A DNA stretch of 64,000 bases from Buchnera aphidicola (Anoecia oenotherae) (lineage in GTDB: Bacteria; Pseudomonadota; Gammaproteobacteria; Enterobacterales; Enterobacteriaceae), in NCBI RefSeq assembly GCF_005080765.1, contig NZ_CP033012.1:298711-362710 (forward strand), read 5' to 3'. The translations under genes and the position numbers were made by a program. Numbering within the stretch: the stretch's first letter is position 1; each line of letters starts with the position of its first letter. This document shows positions 44,809 to 55,033 of this stretch, in pieces. The notes beneath the pieces were generated by a model. That model was not told where the DNA came from and did no database searches. It saw nothing but the letters and a program-made list of their open reading frames with translations.

Positions 44809-45171
44809 ATGGATACAAGTAATGAAAAAAAATCTATTATTTTTAAAAATATAATATTACGCAAATGTTTTGCAATAATTGAATATCAAGATGAATTAAT
44901 AACAGCTTTTGAAGATAAAAATAAGTTAGCTCCAATACATATTTTGATTGTTCCTAATAATTATATACAATCTATGGCTTATGTTAAGTCTAAAAACAAG
45001 TTATTACTTGGTCATATGTTATATGTGGCTACAAAATTAGCTAAAAAATTTAATATATCTAAAAATGGATATAGAATAATTATTAATTGCAATAAACATG
45101 GAGGTCAAGAAATTCCTTATCTACATATTCATTTATTAGGGGGTAAAAAATTAAGTAATCATTTTTGTTAA
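44809..45171 (+). CDS. hinT: HIT-family purine nucleoside phosphoramidase HinT, first motif histidine replaced
   Basis: Hydrolyses adenosine 5'-phosphoramidates. The length is 120 aa (119 in E. coli). The N-terminal half has IIEYQDELITAFEDKNKLAPIH in pattern, with APIHILIVPNNYIQS and YRIIINCNKHGGQEIPYLHI. The family motif HxHxHxx reads YLHIHLL here, so the first histidine of the triad is tyrosine. The second (nucleophile) and third are present. It follows ptsG as in E. coli. The enzyme may still work, because the nucleophile is retained. Confidence 0.92.
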   Translation: MDTSNEKKSIIFKNIILRKCFAIIEYQDELITAFEDKNKLAPIHILIVPNNYIQSMAYVKSKNKLLLGHMLYVATKLAKKFNISKNGYRIIINCNKHGGQEIPYLHIHLLGGKKLSNHFC

Positions 45172-45397
45172 AATAATGGTGAAAATTTAATTTTATAGAT
45201 TTATTTTAATGAAAGTATTTATGTTTAGTTTAAGAAATTTAATTTTAAACAATCATTTTTAACAGTATGTAAAATTAGTTAATAATTTTGAATTATATAA
45301 CAATGAATTGATGTATTAAAATAAAGAATATATATAAAGTTATTGTACAATGCGTTAAGTATTAGTGTTTAGATATATATATAGGAATAGTTTTTTA

Positions 45398-46795
<1,398 letters not shown>

Positions 46796-47394
46796 GAAAT
46801 TTTGTTTTCCTAAATGAAAAATAAAAAATTTAAATGTTTTCACTTTATACTAACATAGCTTTAATTTTATGAAAATTTATATTTACAAAAGTATAATATA
46901 TTTTATATGTATTTATGAATAAAAATTATTTTATTAATAAGAATTATTGACATAAAATTTAAGATAAATTATTTAATTTTTAATTTTAAAAAATTAAAAA
47001 TTAAAATCATTTATTATCTATCATAAAAATTAAAAATAGTATTAAATAATTGTTTTTGTTAATAAAAACACGCATAAAAAAATAAAAAAAGACTGTTTTA
47101 TAAATGTTTTATATTAGAATTGTAGTATATAAATATTGGAATATTAAAATGTATTGCATATAAATAAGTACATATAAAATGTATAAAAATAAAAAAATGT
47201 ATATAATTTCAAATTTTTTATGTTTAATTTTATAAATTAATCAGGAATATTTTTTCAAAAAAATAAAAAGTAATATAATTTTTGAAAAATATCTTTTTAT
47301 TTATAAATCAAAAAAATAAATAAATATTAAAAAAATAATTATTTTAAATAAACTTAATATATATACATATATATATACGCTGTTTTTATTAATT
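46796..47394. other. gene-free stretch trhO-asnS
   Basis: About 600 bp of extreme AT content with no open frame, RNA gene or repeat family member visible. It separates asnS from the upstream-lying 3' end of trhO on the same strand. Confidence 0.55.
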
Positions 47395-48351
47395 TTACTT
47401 AAAGAATTCTTTATTATGATTATTCATACAAATTAAAGAACAATATGATTTTAATTGATTAGCACATAGATCGCATTGAATAAATAATTTATGACAAAAA
47501 TTATTTATACAGTTTTTGTATTTATCACTAGATTTTTTACAATTATAACAATAAGATAAAACTTGTTGAGTAATTTTTTCTATCATACGATCATCAAATA
47601 CAAAGTTAGATCCTAAAAAATTAATTTTGCAATTTTTTTTATTTGAATCGTTCACATATCTTATAATTCCTCCTAAAATATGATAAATTTTTTTAAATCC
47701 ATTAAATAACATCCAAGATGTTGCTATTTCGCAACGAATTCCTCCTGTGCAATACATAACTATATTTTTTTTTTTAAATTTATTTAAAAAAGAGACAGAG
47801 TTATTTATTTGTTGTTTAAACGTATCTCCTGGAATTCGTACAGATCCTTTAAAATGACCTACTTTATATTCATAGTTATTTCTAACGTCTACAAATATAG
47901 TATTAGGATCGTTTATGCGTTTATTTACTTGCATAAAATTTAAATATATTCCTTTTTTTTGATTGTTAAAATTAGGAATATAAATTCCATCTGATACTAA
48001 TTTTTTACGTACTTTTATTTTTAACATCCAGAAGGATAAATTTTTGTTATCTATAGCTATATTTAGATATATGTTTTTTAAATTTCTATGTAAATTGTAA
48101 ATAAAGTGTTTTACTTTAACAAAATTACGATAAGGAACGCTTATTTGTGCATTTACTCCTTCAGTAGATATGTATATTCTTCCAAAAACATTATATTTAA
48201 AAAAATATAAATATAATTCATTTCTAACTTGAACTGGATTATTTATGTAAAAATATTTATAAAATGAGATAGTAATTCTATTATGTTGAAGATATGTTGC
48301 TTTTTTTTTTAAATCTTTTTTACAAAATGTATTATTTAGTTTAGAATTCAT
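47395..48351 (-). CDS. trhO: tRNA uridine(34) hydroxylase, rhodanese-domain
   Basis: Member of the TrhO (YceA) family, which hydroxylates U34 of certain tRNAs using oxygen. The protein is 318 aa (350 in E. coli). The N-terminal acylphosphatase-like part contains FGRIYISTEGVNAQISVP. The rhodanese domain (about residues 140-240) has VDVRNNYEYKVGHFKGSVRI and the catalytic cysteine in MYCTGGIRCEIATSWMLFNG. The C-terminal region has a cysteine-rich segment (CYNCKKSSDKYKNCIN, CDLCANQLKSYCS). It is transcribed alone on the minus strand. Confidence 0.93.
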   Translation of the reverse strand: MNSKLNNTFCKKDLKKKATYLQHNRITISFYKYFYINNPVQVRNELYLYFFKYNVFGRIYISTEGVNAQISVPYRNFVKVKHFIYNLHRNLKNIYLNIAIDNKNLSFWMLKIKVRKKLVSDGIYIPNFNNQKKGIYLNFMQVNKRINDPNTIFVDVRNNYEYKVGHFKGSVRIPGDTFKQQINNSVSFLNKFKKKNIVMYCTGGIRCEIATSWMLFNGFKKIYHILGGIIRYVNDSNKKNCKINFLGSNFVFDDRMIEKITQQVLSYCYNCKKSSDKYKNCINNFCHKLFIQCDLCANQLKSYCSLICMNNHNKEFFK

Positions 48352-48479
48352 TGTTTACCTTATAACTTTAAATACAAAATTTTACACTTAAAATATTTTA
48401 TATATATAAACATAGCAATTTACATTGGTTCATCGTTATTTTTTTAAAATGAAATGTACGAATGATTTTTTTACACAAT

Positions 48480-51323
48480 TTAATTTAACAATTCATTTTT
48501 CTTATTTTTTAATTTTGATAAATAAATTTTTTCTTTTAATAAAATAGTTTTTGGGGCTTTTTTTAAAAAATCTTTATTAGATAATTTTTTTTTGCTAATT
48601 TCAATTTTTAAATTGATTTTATGTAATTTTTTTATTAATAAATTATTTTTATATATAATTTTTTCTTTATATTTTATAGGAATATAAAAAATTATATTGT
48701 TTATTATTCTTTGTATATAGTTTGTTTTATTATTTTCATTGTTTAAATTTGTTATACAAGTTAAATTAGATAGTTTGCATAAATATTTAGAATATTTTGT
48801 AATTATTTCTTCTCCTATACTATCATTTAATTGAACACATATAGATATTTTTATAAATTTTTTTATATTAAGTTCTAATCGAAGTTTTCTAACAGACGTA
48901 ATAATTGTTTTTAACCATTTCATTTCTATGAAACATTTTTTATCTACTAATAATGAATTAAATTTTGGGAATGGTTGTAACATAATAGATGTAAATGGCA
49001 TTTTTTTTGCAATACTAATCTCTTTCCAAATTATTTCTGTAATAAATGGAATAATAGGATGGGATAGTATTAAAAAGTTTTCTAATATATTTAAAGAAGT
49101 ATATTCTATTTCTAACTTTTTTTTATCATTAAAAAAATTTTTATTTATAAAAAGTTTAGAGCATTCTAAATACCAATCACAAAAATTATTCCATAAAAAA
49201 TTATATAGAGCTTGAGAAGCTATATCAAATCTAAAGTTATTTAAATTATTTTCATAATCTTTAATTAAATCGTTGAATTTTATATTAATCCATTTATTTA
49301 AAATACATCTTGTTTCTATATTTTTTTGATATATATTTAATTTAGATATATTAATTTTGTTTATAACAAAACGACTTGCATTCCATAATTTATTACAAAA
49401 ATTTCTATATCCTTTTAATTTATTCATATCCCAATTAATAAATCTATTATTAGATGCTATAGAAGAAAAAGTAAATCTTAAAGCATCTGTACCCATAGCT
49501 TCAATTCCATATGGAAATTGTTTTTTTGTAAGATTTATGACAGTGTTCAATGTATTAGATTTAATTAAATTACTAGTTCGTTTTTTAATTAAATCTGGTA
49601 AATTAATTCCATCAATCATATCTAAAGGATCTATTACATTTCCTTTTGATTTTGACATTTTTAATCCTTGTTCATCTTTAATTAATCCAGTAATATACAA
49701 TTTTTTAAACGGAACTTGAGGATTTCCATGTTTATCTTTTATAAAGTATAAAGTTAACATGATCATTCTAGCTATCCAGAAAAATATAATGTCAAATCCA
49801 CTTATTAATACATTGGTAGAATGGAAAGTTTTTAATTCGTCTGTTTTTTTAGGCCAACCTAAAGTTGAAAAAGTCCACAAAGCTGAAGAAAACCAAGTAT
49901 CTAATACATCTTTTTCTTGCATTAAAACAACAGATTTATCAATCAAATATTTTTTCCTTATATCTTTTTCGTTTTTTCCAACATATATTTTCTTTTCTTT
50001 ATCGTACCAAATAGGTATACGATGTCCCCACCATAATTGGCGAGATATACACCAGTCTTGAATATTATTCATCCAAGAAAAATACATATTTACATATTGT
50101 TTAGGGAATATTTTAATAGAATTATTTTTTACAGCTAAAATAGCTTTTTTTGATAGAGAATTAGTTTTTAAATACCATTGAGTTTTTAACATTGGTTCTA
50201 TGATAGAACCGCTTCTATCACTATATGCTTCTTTTCCTATTATACTAGTAGTATTTTTTAATAATCCTAATTTTTTTATTTCTAGTATTATTTTTTTTCT
50301 TGCTTCAAAAATAGTTAAATGTTGAAATATGATAGGAGTTTTTAAATGTTTCATATTTATTTTTCTTCCGCAATAATCATATGATTTTAATATATTTAAA
50401 ATAGTTCCAGAAGAAGAAAAAATACTAATAATAGGTAGTTTGTTTTTTACTGCTATAGAATAGTCTATAAAATTATGACCTGGAGTTATTTTTACACATC
50501 CACTTCCTTTATTTATCTTAATTGAAGAATCTCCAATTATAGGAATAATGCGATTTATTATTGGAATGATTGCTTTTTTTCCAATAAAATGATTATTTTT
50601 AGTATCTAATGGATTAACAGCTATAGCTACATCTCCTAATAATGTTTCAGGACGTGTGGTAGCTATTTCAATAAAATTAGTTGAAGATTCGTCATGTGAT
50701 TTTTTTTTATAGATAGGATATTTTATATACCAAAACGTTTTATTAATTTCACGGTATTCTATTTCTAAATCTGATATAACTGTTTTTACCGTTGTATCCC
50801 AATTTACTAGACGTTTTTTTTTATAAATTAATTTATTGTGGTATAATTTTATAAATGCTTTTTGCACAGCTTTTGAAATTTTAGGATCTAAAGTAAAACG
50901 TTCTCTTGTCCAATCTACTGAACAGCCTAATCTTTTTATTTGATTGTTTATAGTTTTTTTTGTTTTTTTTATCCATCCCCATGCAATTTTGGTTAATTTT
51001 TCTCTTGTATAATTTTTCGGAAATACACCTTTTTCTTTGATTATTTTTTTTTGAATAATAATTTGAGTAGCAATACCAGCATGATCAGTTCCCGTTTGCC
51101 ATAGAGTATTTTTTCCTTTCATTCTATTATAACGTACTAGAATATCCATTAAGGTTTGTTGGAAAGCATGTCCCATGTGTAAGTTACCAGTTACATTTGG
51201 AGGAGGCATCATAATACAAAAACTTTTTTTATCTTTATTATTATTAGGTTTAAAAAAATTATTTTTTTCCCAAAAAGAATATATTTTTTGTTCAACTAAA
51301 TTTGGATTGTATTTATTTTTCAT
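48480..51323 (-). CDS. valS: valyl-tRNA synthetase
   Basis: Class Ia synthetase charging tRNA-Val. The 947 aa protein agrees with the 951 aa of E. coli. The HIGH motif appears as PPPNVTGNLHMGHAFQQTL (about residues 40-58), and KMSKSKGNVIDPLDMIDG holds KMSKS (about 552). The editing domain has ATTRPETLLGDVAIAVNP. The C-terminal coiled coil is lysine-rich, as in the family. It follows pepA on the same strand with about 200 bp between. In E. coli holC lies between pepA and valS. It is absent here. Confidence 0.98.
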   Translation of the reverse strand: MKNKYNPNLVEQKIYSFWEKNNFFKPNNNKDKKSFCIMMPPPNVTGNLHMGHAFQQTLMDILVRYNRMKGKNTLWQTGTDHAGIATQIIIQKKIIKEKGVFPKNYTREKLTKIAWGWIKKTKKTINNQIKRLGCSVDWTRERFTLDPKISKAVQKAFIKLYHNKLIYKKKRLVNWDTTVKTVISDLEIEYREINKTFWYIKYPIYKKKSHDESSTNFIEIATTRPETLLGDVAIAVNPLDTKNNHFIGKKAIIPIINRIIPIIGDSSIKINKGSGCVKITPGHNFIDYSIAVKNKLPIISIFSSSGTILNILKSYDYCGRKINMKHLKTPIIFQHLTIFEARKKIILEIKKLGLLKNTTSIIGKEAYSDRSGSIIEPMLKTQWYLKTNSLSKKAILAVKNNSIKIFPKQYVNMYFSWMNNIQDWCISRQLWWGHRIPIWYDKEKKIYVGKNEKDIRKKYLIDKSVVLMQEKDVLDTWFSSALWTFSTLGWPKKTDELKTFHSTNVLISGFDIIFFWIARMIMLTLYFIKDKHGNPQVPFKKLYITGLIKDEQGLKMSKSKGNVIDPLDMIDGINLPDLIKKRTSNLIKSNTLNTVINLTKKQFPYGIEAMGTDALRFTFSSIASNNRFINWDMNKLKGYRNFCNKLWNASRFVINKINISKLNIYQKNIETRCILNKWINIKFNDLIKDYENNLNNFRFDIASQALYNFLWNNFCDWYLECSKLFINKNFFNDKKKLEIEYTSLNILENFLILSHPIIPFITEIIWKEISIAKKMPFTSIMLQPFPKFNSLLVDKKCFIEMKWLKTIITSVRKLRLELNIKKFIKISICVQLNDSIGEEIITKYSKYLCKLSNLTCITNLNNENNKTNYIQRIINNIIFYIPIKYKEKIIYKNNLLIKKLHKINLKIEISKKKLSNKDFLKKAPKTILLKEKIYLSKLKNKKNELLN

Positions 51324-51373
51324 AGTAATTTATTTGTAATATTATTATTAAACAATTTTGATATGTAAATTAT

Positions 51374-51491
51374 ATTATAATATAAAGTTTATTTATTGAA
51401 ATTTATAAATTTATAAATTTATAAATTTAAAATTAAAAAATACAAAAAATATAAATTTGTTAAAAATTAATTAAATTATAATATAAAGTTT
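51374..51491. repeat. 17 bp direct repeat flanking an 8-mer tandem repeat
   Basis: ATTATAATATAAAGTTT occurs at 51374-51390 and again at 51475-51491. Between them lies a short tandem array of ATAAATTT units near 51399-51428. It is in the pepA-valS spacer. The AT composition makes chance repeats likely, but 17 identical bases including a G are worth noting. Confidence 0.45.
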
Positions 51492-51529
51492 TATTGTATT
51501 CAGAATATAGATACAATAAATTTATATTA

Positions 51530-53032
51530 TTATTGAGATAATTTGCATTTATTTAATAGAAATTGCAATATTAAATTTATAGGACGTCCAGTAGCACTTT
51601 TTTCTGTTCCGGAAGTCCATGCTGTTCCTGCAATATCTAGATGAGCCCAACGATATTTTTTTGCAAAATAAGATAAAAAACAAGCTGCAGTTATAGCACC
51701 AGCTGTTCCATTTCCAATATTTTTTAAATCTGCAATGTTTGATTTTAATTCTTTGTAGTATTCTTTAAACATAGGAAGCTTCCATATTTTATCATTTGTT
51801 TGATTAGAAGCTGTTATCAGTTCTTTAGACAGTAATTTATCTTGGGTCATAAAACCACTAACGTTTTTTCCTAATGCTATTATGCATGCTCCTGTTAATG
51901 TAGCAATATCTATTACTATCTCAGGATCATATTTTTCTAGATAAGTAAGTGTATCGCATAACAATAACCGTCCTTCTGCATCTGTATTAATTATTTCTAC
52001 TGTTTTTCCAGACATGGTTTTTATGATGTCACCTGGACGAAATGAATTTCCATCTGGCATATTTTCACTACCAGCTAACACTCCAATTATATTAATAGGT
52101 AAATTTAATTGAGCTATAGATGACATGATTCCATATACTGCTGCTGCTCCGCACATATCGTATTTCATTTCGTCCATTGCGTATGAAGATTTTATGGAAA
52201 TACCTCCAGAATCAAAAGTAATACCTTTTCCTAGAAAAATAATTGGTTTTTCATTTATAATATGATTTGTAGATTTATATTTTATAATAGAAATATAAGG
52301 TTTATTTTTAGATCCTTTTCCGACTGATAAATATGCATTCATTCCTAAATTTTTTATTTTTTTAGCATTTAAAATACTAATATTAATTGTATTTTTATAT
52401 TTATGTTTTAATTGTTTAGCGCAAGATACTAAATAAGCTGGATTACAAACATTAGGAGGACAATTAGCTAAATTTTTAGCGTAACTTTTTCCTATAGATA
52501 TTGCTATACTGTGTTTAATGGCTTTTTCACCGATTTCTTGTTCTTTTTTTGAAGTAGAAGAAAAATAAATTTTTTTTAAATTAAAATATTTATTACTTTT
52601 TTTATATTTGTTAAAAATGTAAAAAGAATCGTATATAATATCTATAAATGTTCTTATTTTCCAATATAAATTATGTTTTTTAACATTTAAATCTAATAAT
52701 GAAAAAAAAACAGTTGGTGCAATAATAGTTTTTAATATATTTATACTTTTATTTATAAATTTTATATAATTTTCATAAGTTATAGTATCTTCGTTTCCAC
52801 ATCCAACTAATATTACTTTTTTAAAATTAATATTAGGAATATTATATAAAAAAACTCCATTTCCCGGTTTACTCAATTGTGGTTCTGATTTTATTAAACT
52901 AGAAATATATCCTTTGCTTTTTATATCTATTTTTTTTGCAAAATGAGATAGCTTGTTATGTTCAAATACTCCTACAATAATGCATTCTATATTTGGTACA
53001 TTTAATATTTTATCTTTAATAAAGCACTTCAT
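51530..53032 (-). CDS. pepA: cytosol aminopeptidase A
   Basis: Zinc- or manganese-dependent leucyl aminopeptidase that hydrolyses peptides in the cytoplasm. In E. coli it also binds DNA in carAB regulation and plasmid resolution. The 500 aa protein (503 in E. coli) has the signature NTDAEGRLLL with EIINTDAEGRLLLCDTL (about residues 345-361), the metal-binding VFLGKGITFDSGGISIK-type segment (ITFDSGGISIK) and GSENMPDGNSFRPGDII. The N-terminal domain is diverged. The C-terminal end has HLDIAGTAWTSGTEKSATGR. In E. coli pepA is next to holC-valS. Confidence 0.97.
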   Translation of the reverse strand: MKCFIKDKILNVPNIECIIVGVFEHNKLSHFAKKIDIKSKGYISSLIKSEPQLSKPGNGVFLYNIPNINFKKVILVGCGNEDTITYENYIKFINKSINILKTIIAPTVFFSLLDLNVKKHNLYWKIRTFIDIIYDSFYIFNKYKKSNKYFNLKKIYFSSTSKKEQEIGEKAIKHSIAISIGKSYAKNLANCPPNVCNPAYLVSCAKQLKHKYKNTINISILNAKKIKNLGMNAYLSVGKGSKNKPYISIIKYKSTNHIINEKPIIFLGKGITFDSGGISIKSSYAMDEMKYDMCGAAAVYGIMSSIAQLNLPINIIGVLAGSENMPDGNSFRPGDIIKTMSGKTVEIINTDAEGRLLLCDTLTYLEKYDPEIVIDIATLTGACIIALGKNVSGFMTQDKLLSKELITASNQTNDKIWKLPMFKEYYKELKSNIADLKNIGNGTAGAITAACFLSYFAKKYRWAHLDIAGTAWTSGTEKSATGRPINLILQFLLNKCKLSQ

Positions 53033-53380
53033 ATCAGTCCCATATATTATTTAATAAAGAAATTATATATTGTTTTTTAAAATTTTTTAATAAAAACGTA
53101 TTTAGTAGTATAATACATTAAAGATGATTCATACGATGATTATTTATATATGTTTAAAATATTTGTATTAAATTTTGAATATAAATTTATTTATAACAAA
53201 TTATGGTTTGTTCTTAATAAAAAAAGCATTTATATCATATACATATGATTTTTAATATATAAATATATAAAAATTTTTTTTTTGAAGTGTAGATGTTGGT
53301 TTTAATGAATTATGTATAGTATGAAATGTTAAATTTATATATCAAATATGTTTCTTTAAAAAAACTAGAAGATCAATTAT
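53033..53380. other. gene-free divergent spacer pepA/argF
   Basis: This 348 bp region between divergent pepA and argF should hold both promoters. I do not see an ARG-box-like palindrome upstream of argF, which would bind ArgR in E. coli. Confidence 0.5.
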
Positions 53381-54397
53381 ATGAATAAAATATACAAAAA
53401 AAATTTTTTAAGAATATTAGATTTTAATAAAGCAGAAATAGATGAATTATTACATTTAGCACAAAAATTAAAAGTAGAGAAAAAAAAAAATAATGAAAAA
53501 AAATATTTAAAGGGAAAAAATATTGCATTAATTTTTGAAAAAGAATCTACACGTACAAAATGTTCAATAGAAATTGCTGCTTTTGATCAAGGAGCAAATA
53601 CTACATATTTAGAATCTAAAAATTCACACATAGGATATAAAGAATCAATTAGAGATACAGCTAGAACTTTAACATCAATATATGATGGAATATTTTTCAG
53701 AGGAGTAGATCATAATAATATCGATGAATTAGCATTATTTTCTTATATTCCTGTGTGGAATGCATTAACGAAACAGTATCATCCCACTCAAATGTTAGCA
53801 GATATGTTAACTATAAAAGAAGACCTTCATGATTTTAAATCATTATCTGATATTAAATTAGCCTATATAGGAGATTCTAACAACAACATTTCAAATAGTT
53901 TAATAGAAATATCTACATTATATAAATTTGATTTTCGTATAATATCTCCAAAAAAATATTTAAGAAAAACAATAAAAGAAAATAAATATATAAATAATTT
54001 AATAGAAAAGAATAAAAATATTTTGTTTACTGATAATATTGATTTAGGATTAAAAAATGTAGATTACGTATATACGGACGTATGGTTATCTATGGGTGAT
54101 GATAATAATCAGTGGACAAAGACTATTGATTGTTTATATAAATATCAAGTAAATGAAGAATTATTAACATTAACTAATAATAAAAATGTAAAAGTATTAC
54201 ATTGTCTTCCTGCTTTACACGATAAAAAAACGGTTTTATCTAAAAATATAAATTCTTCGTATAATTTAAACAATGGTATAGAAATTACAAATAGCGTTTT
54301 TGAAAAAAATAAAGAAATTATTTTTAGACAATCGGAAAATAAATTGCATACTATTAAATCTTTATTAATACTGAGTTTAAATAAAACGATAAATTAA
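53381..54397 (+). CDS. argF: ornithine carbamoyltransferase
   Basis: Joins carbamoyl phosphate and ornithine to citrulline in arginine synthesis. The 338 aa protein (334 in E. coli) has the carbamoyl phosphate motif FEKESTRTKCSIEIAAFDQG (STRT at about residues 55-58), HPTQMLADMLTIKED and the ornithine-binding HCLPALHDKKTV (Cys about 273). It is a single gene here, and E. coli has two near-identical copies (argF and argI), so the symbol is nominal. ridA follows on the same strand, separated by about 160 bp. Confidence 0.97.
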   Translation: MNKIYKKNFLRILDFNKAEIDELLHLAQKLKVEKKKNNEKKYLKGKNIALIFEKESTRTKCSIEIAAFDQGANTTYLESKNSHIGYKESIRDTARTLTSIYDGIFFRGVDHNNIDELALFSYIPVWNALTKQYHPTQMLADMLTIKEDLHDFKSLSDIKLAYIGDSNNNISNSLIEISTLYKFDFRIISPKKYLRKTIKENKYINNLIEKNKNILFTDNIDLGLKNVDYVYTDVWLSMGDDNNQWTKTIDCLYKYQVNEELLTLTNNKNVKVLHCLPALHDKKTVLSKNINSSYNLNNGIEITNSVFEKNKEIIFRQSENKLHTIKSLLILSLNKTIN

Positions 54398-54554
54398 AAT
54401 TAAATTAATATATAAATAAAAAAAGTAATAAGTAATTATTTAGAAATAAAGCTTTTTAAATAAAAAGAATATATATATTTATGTAGTTGAAAATTACTTT
54501 TTAAAGTTATTATATATATAATTTTTTTTTAAATTCTTATAATAAGGATTATTT

Positions 54555-54944
54555 ATGTTTAAAGTAATACAAACAAATAAAGTAGCAAGTCCATTAGGAC
54601 CATACGTTCAAGGATCTATATTTAATAATATAATGTTTATATCTGGACAAATTGGATTAAATAAAAAATATAATTTTTTAAATAAAAATATAACTGAAGA
54701 AACAATGTTCATTTTAAACAATATAAACCACATTTTACAAGAAGGAGAATTTAAGGTTAATAATATTATTAAAACCACAGTATATGTTACTGATATACAT
54801 GATTTAAAAAAAATAAATATAGCATATGAAAATTTTTTTTTAAATCATAATTCTAAATTTCCTACAAGATCTTGTGTTCAAGTAGTAAATTTACCATATG
54901 GTGCTAATTTAGAAATAGAAGCTATTGCAATGAAAAATTTATAA
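54555..54944 (+). CDS. ridA: reactive intermediate/imine deaminase RidA
   Basis: Hydrolyses reactive enamine and imine intermediates produced by PLP enzymes such as threonine dehydratase. The 129 aa protein (128 in E. coli) shows ASPLGPYVQGSIFNNIMFIS at the N-terminus, SGQIGLN, TTVYVTDIHDLKKIN and the catalytic arginine in FPTRSCVQVVNLPYGANLEI. In E. coli ridA lies near pyrBI close to argI, so the argF-ridA order is consistent. A hairpin follows between ridA and deaD. Confidence 0.96.
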   Translation: MFKVIQTNKVASPLGPYVQGSIFNNIMFISGQIGLNKKYNFLNKNITEETMFILNNINHILQEGEFKVNNIIKTTVYVTDIHDLKKINIAYENFFLNHNSKFPTRSCVQVVNLPYGANLEIEAIAMKNL

Positions 54945-54980
54945 GTACAAATATAAAAATATTTATGTAATATAATAATA

Positions 54981-54999
54981 TATGCCACGATGTGGCATA
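54981..54999. terminator. bidirectional terminator between ridA and deaD
   Basis: TATGCCAC and GTGGCATA form a perfect 8 bp stem around a GAT loop. It lies 37 bp after the ridA stop and 35 bp from the end of the convergent deaD gene. It has more GC than the surrounding spacer, which supports selection for a stable stem. Confidence 0.65.
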
Positions 55000-55033
55000 A
55001 ACTATATATTTGAACTTGAAAGAATAAAAGTTG

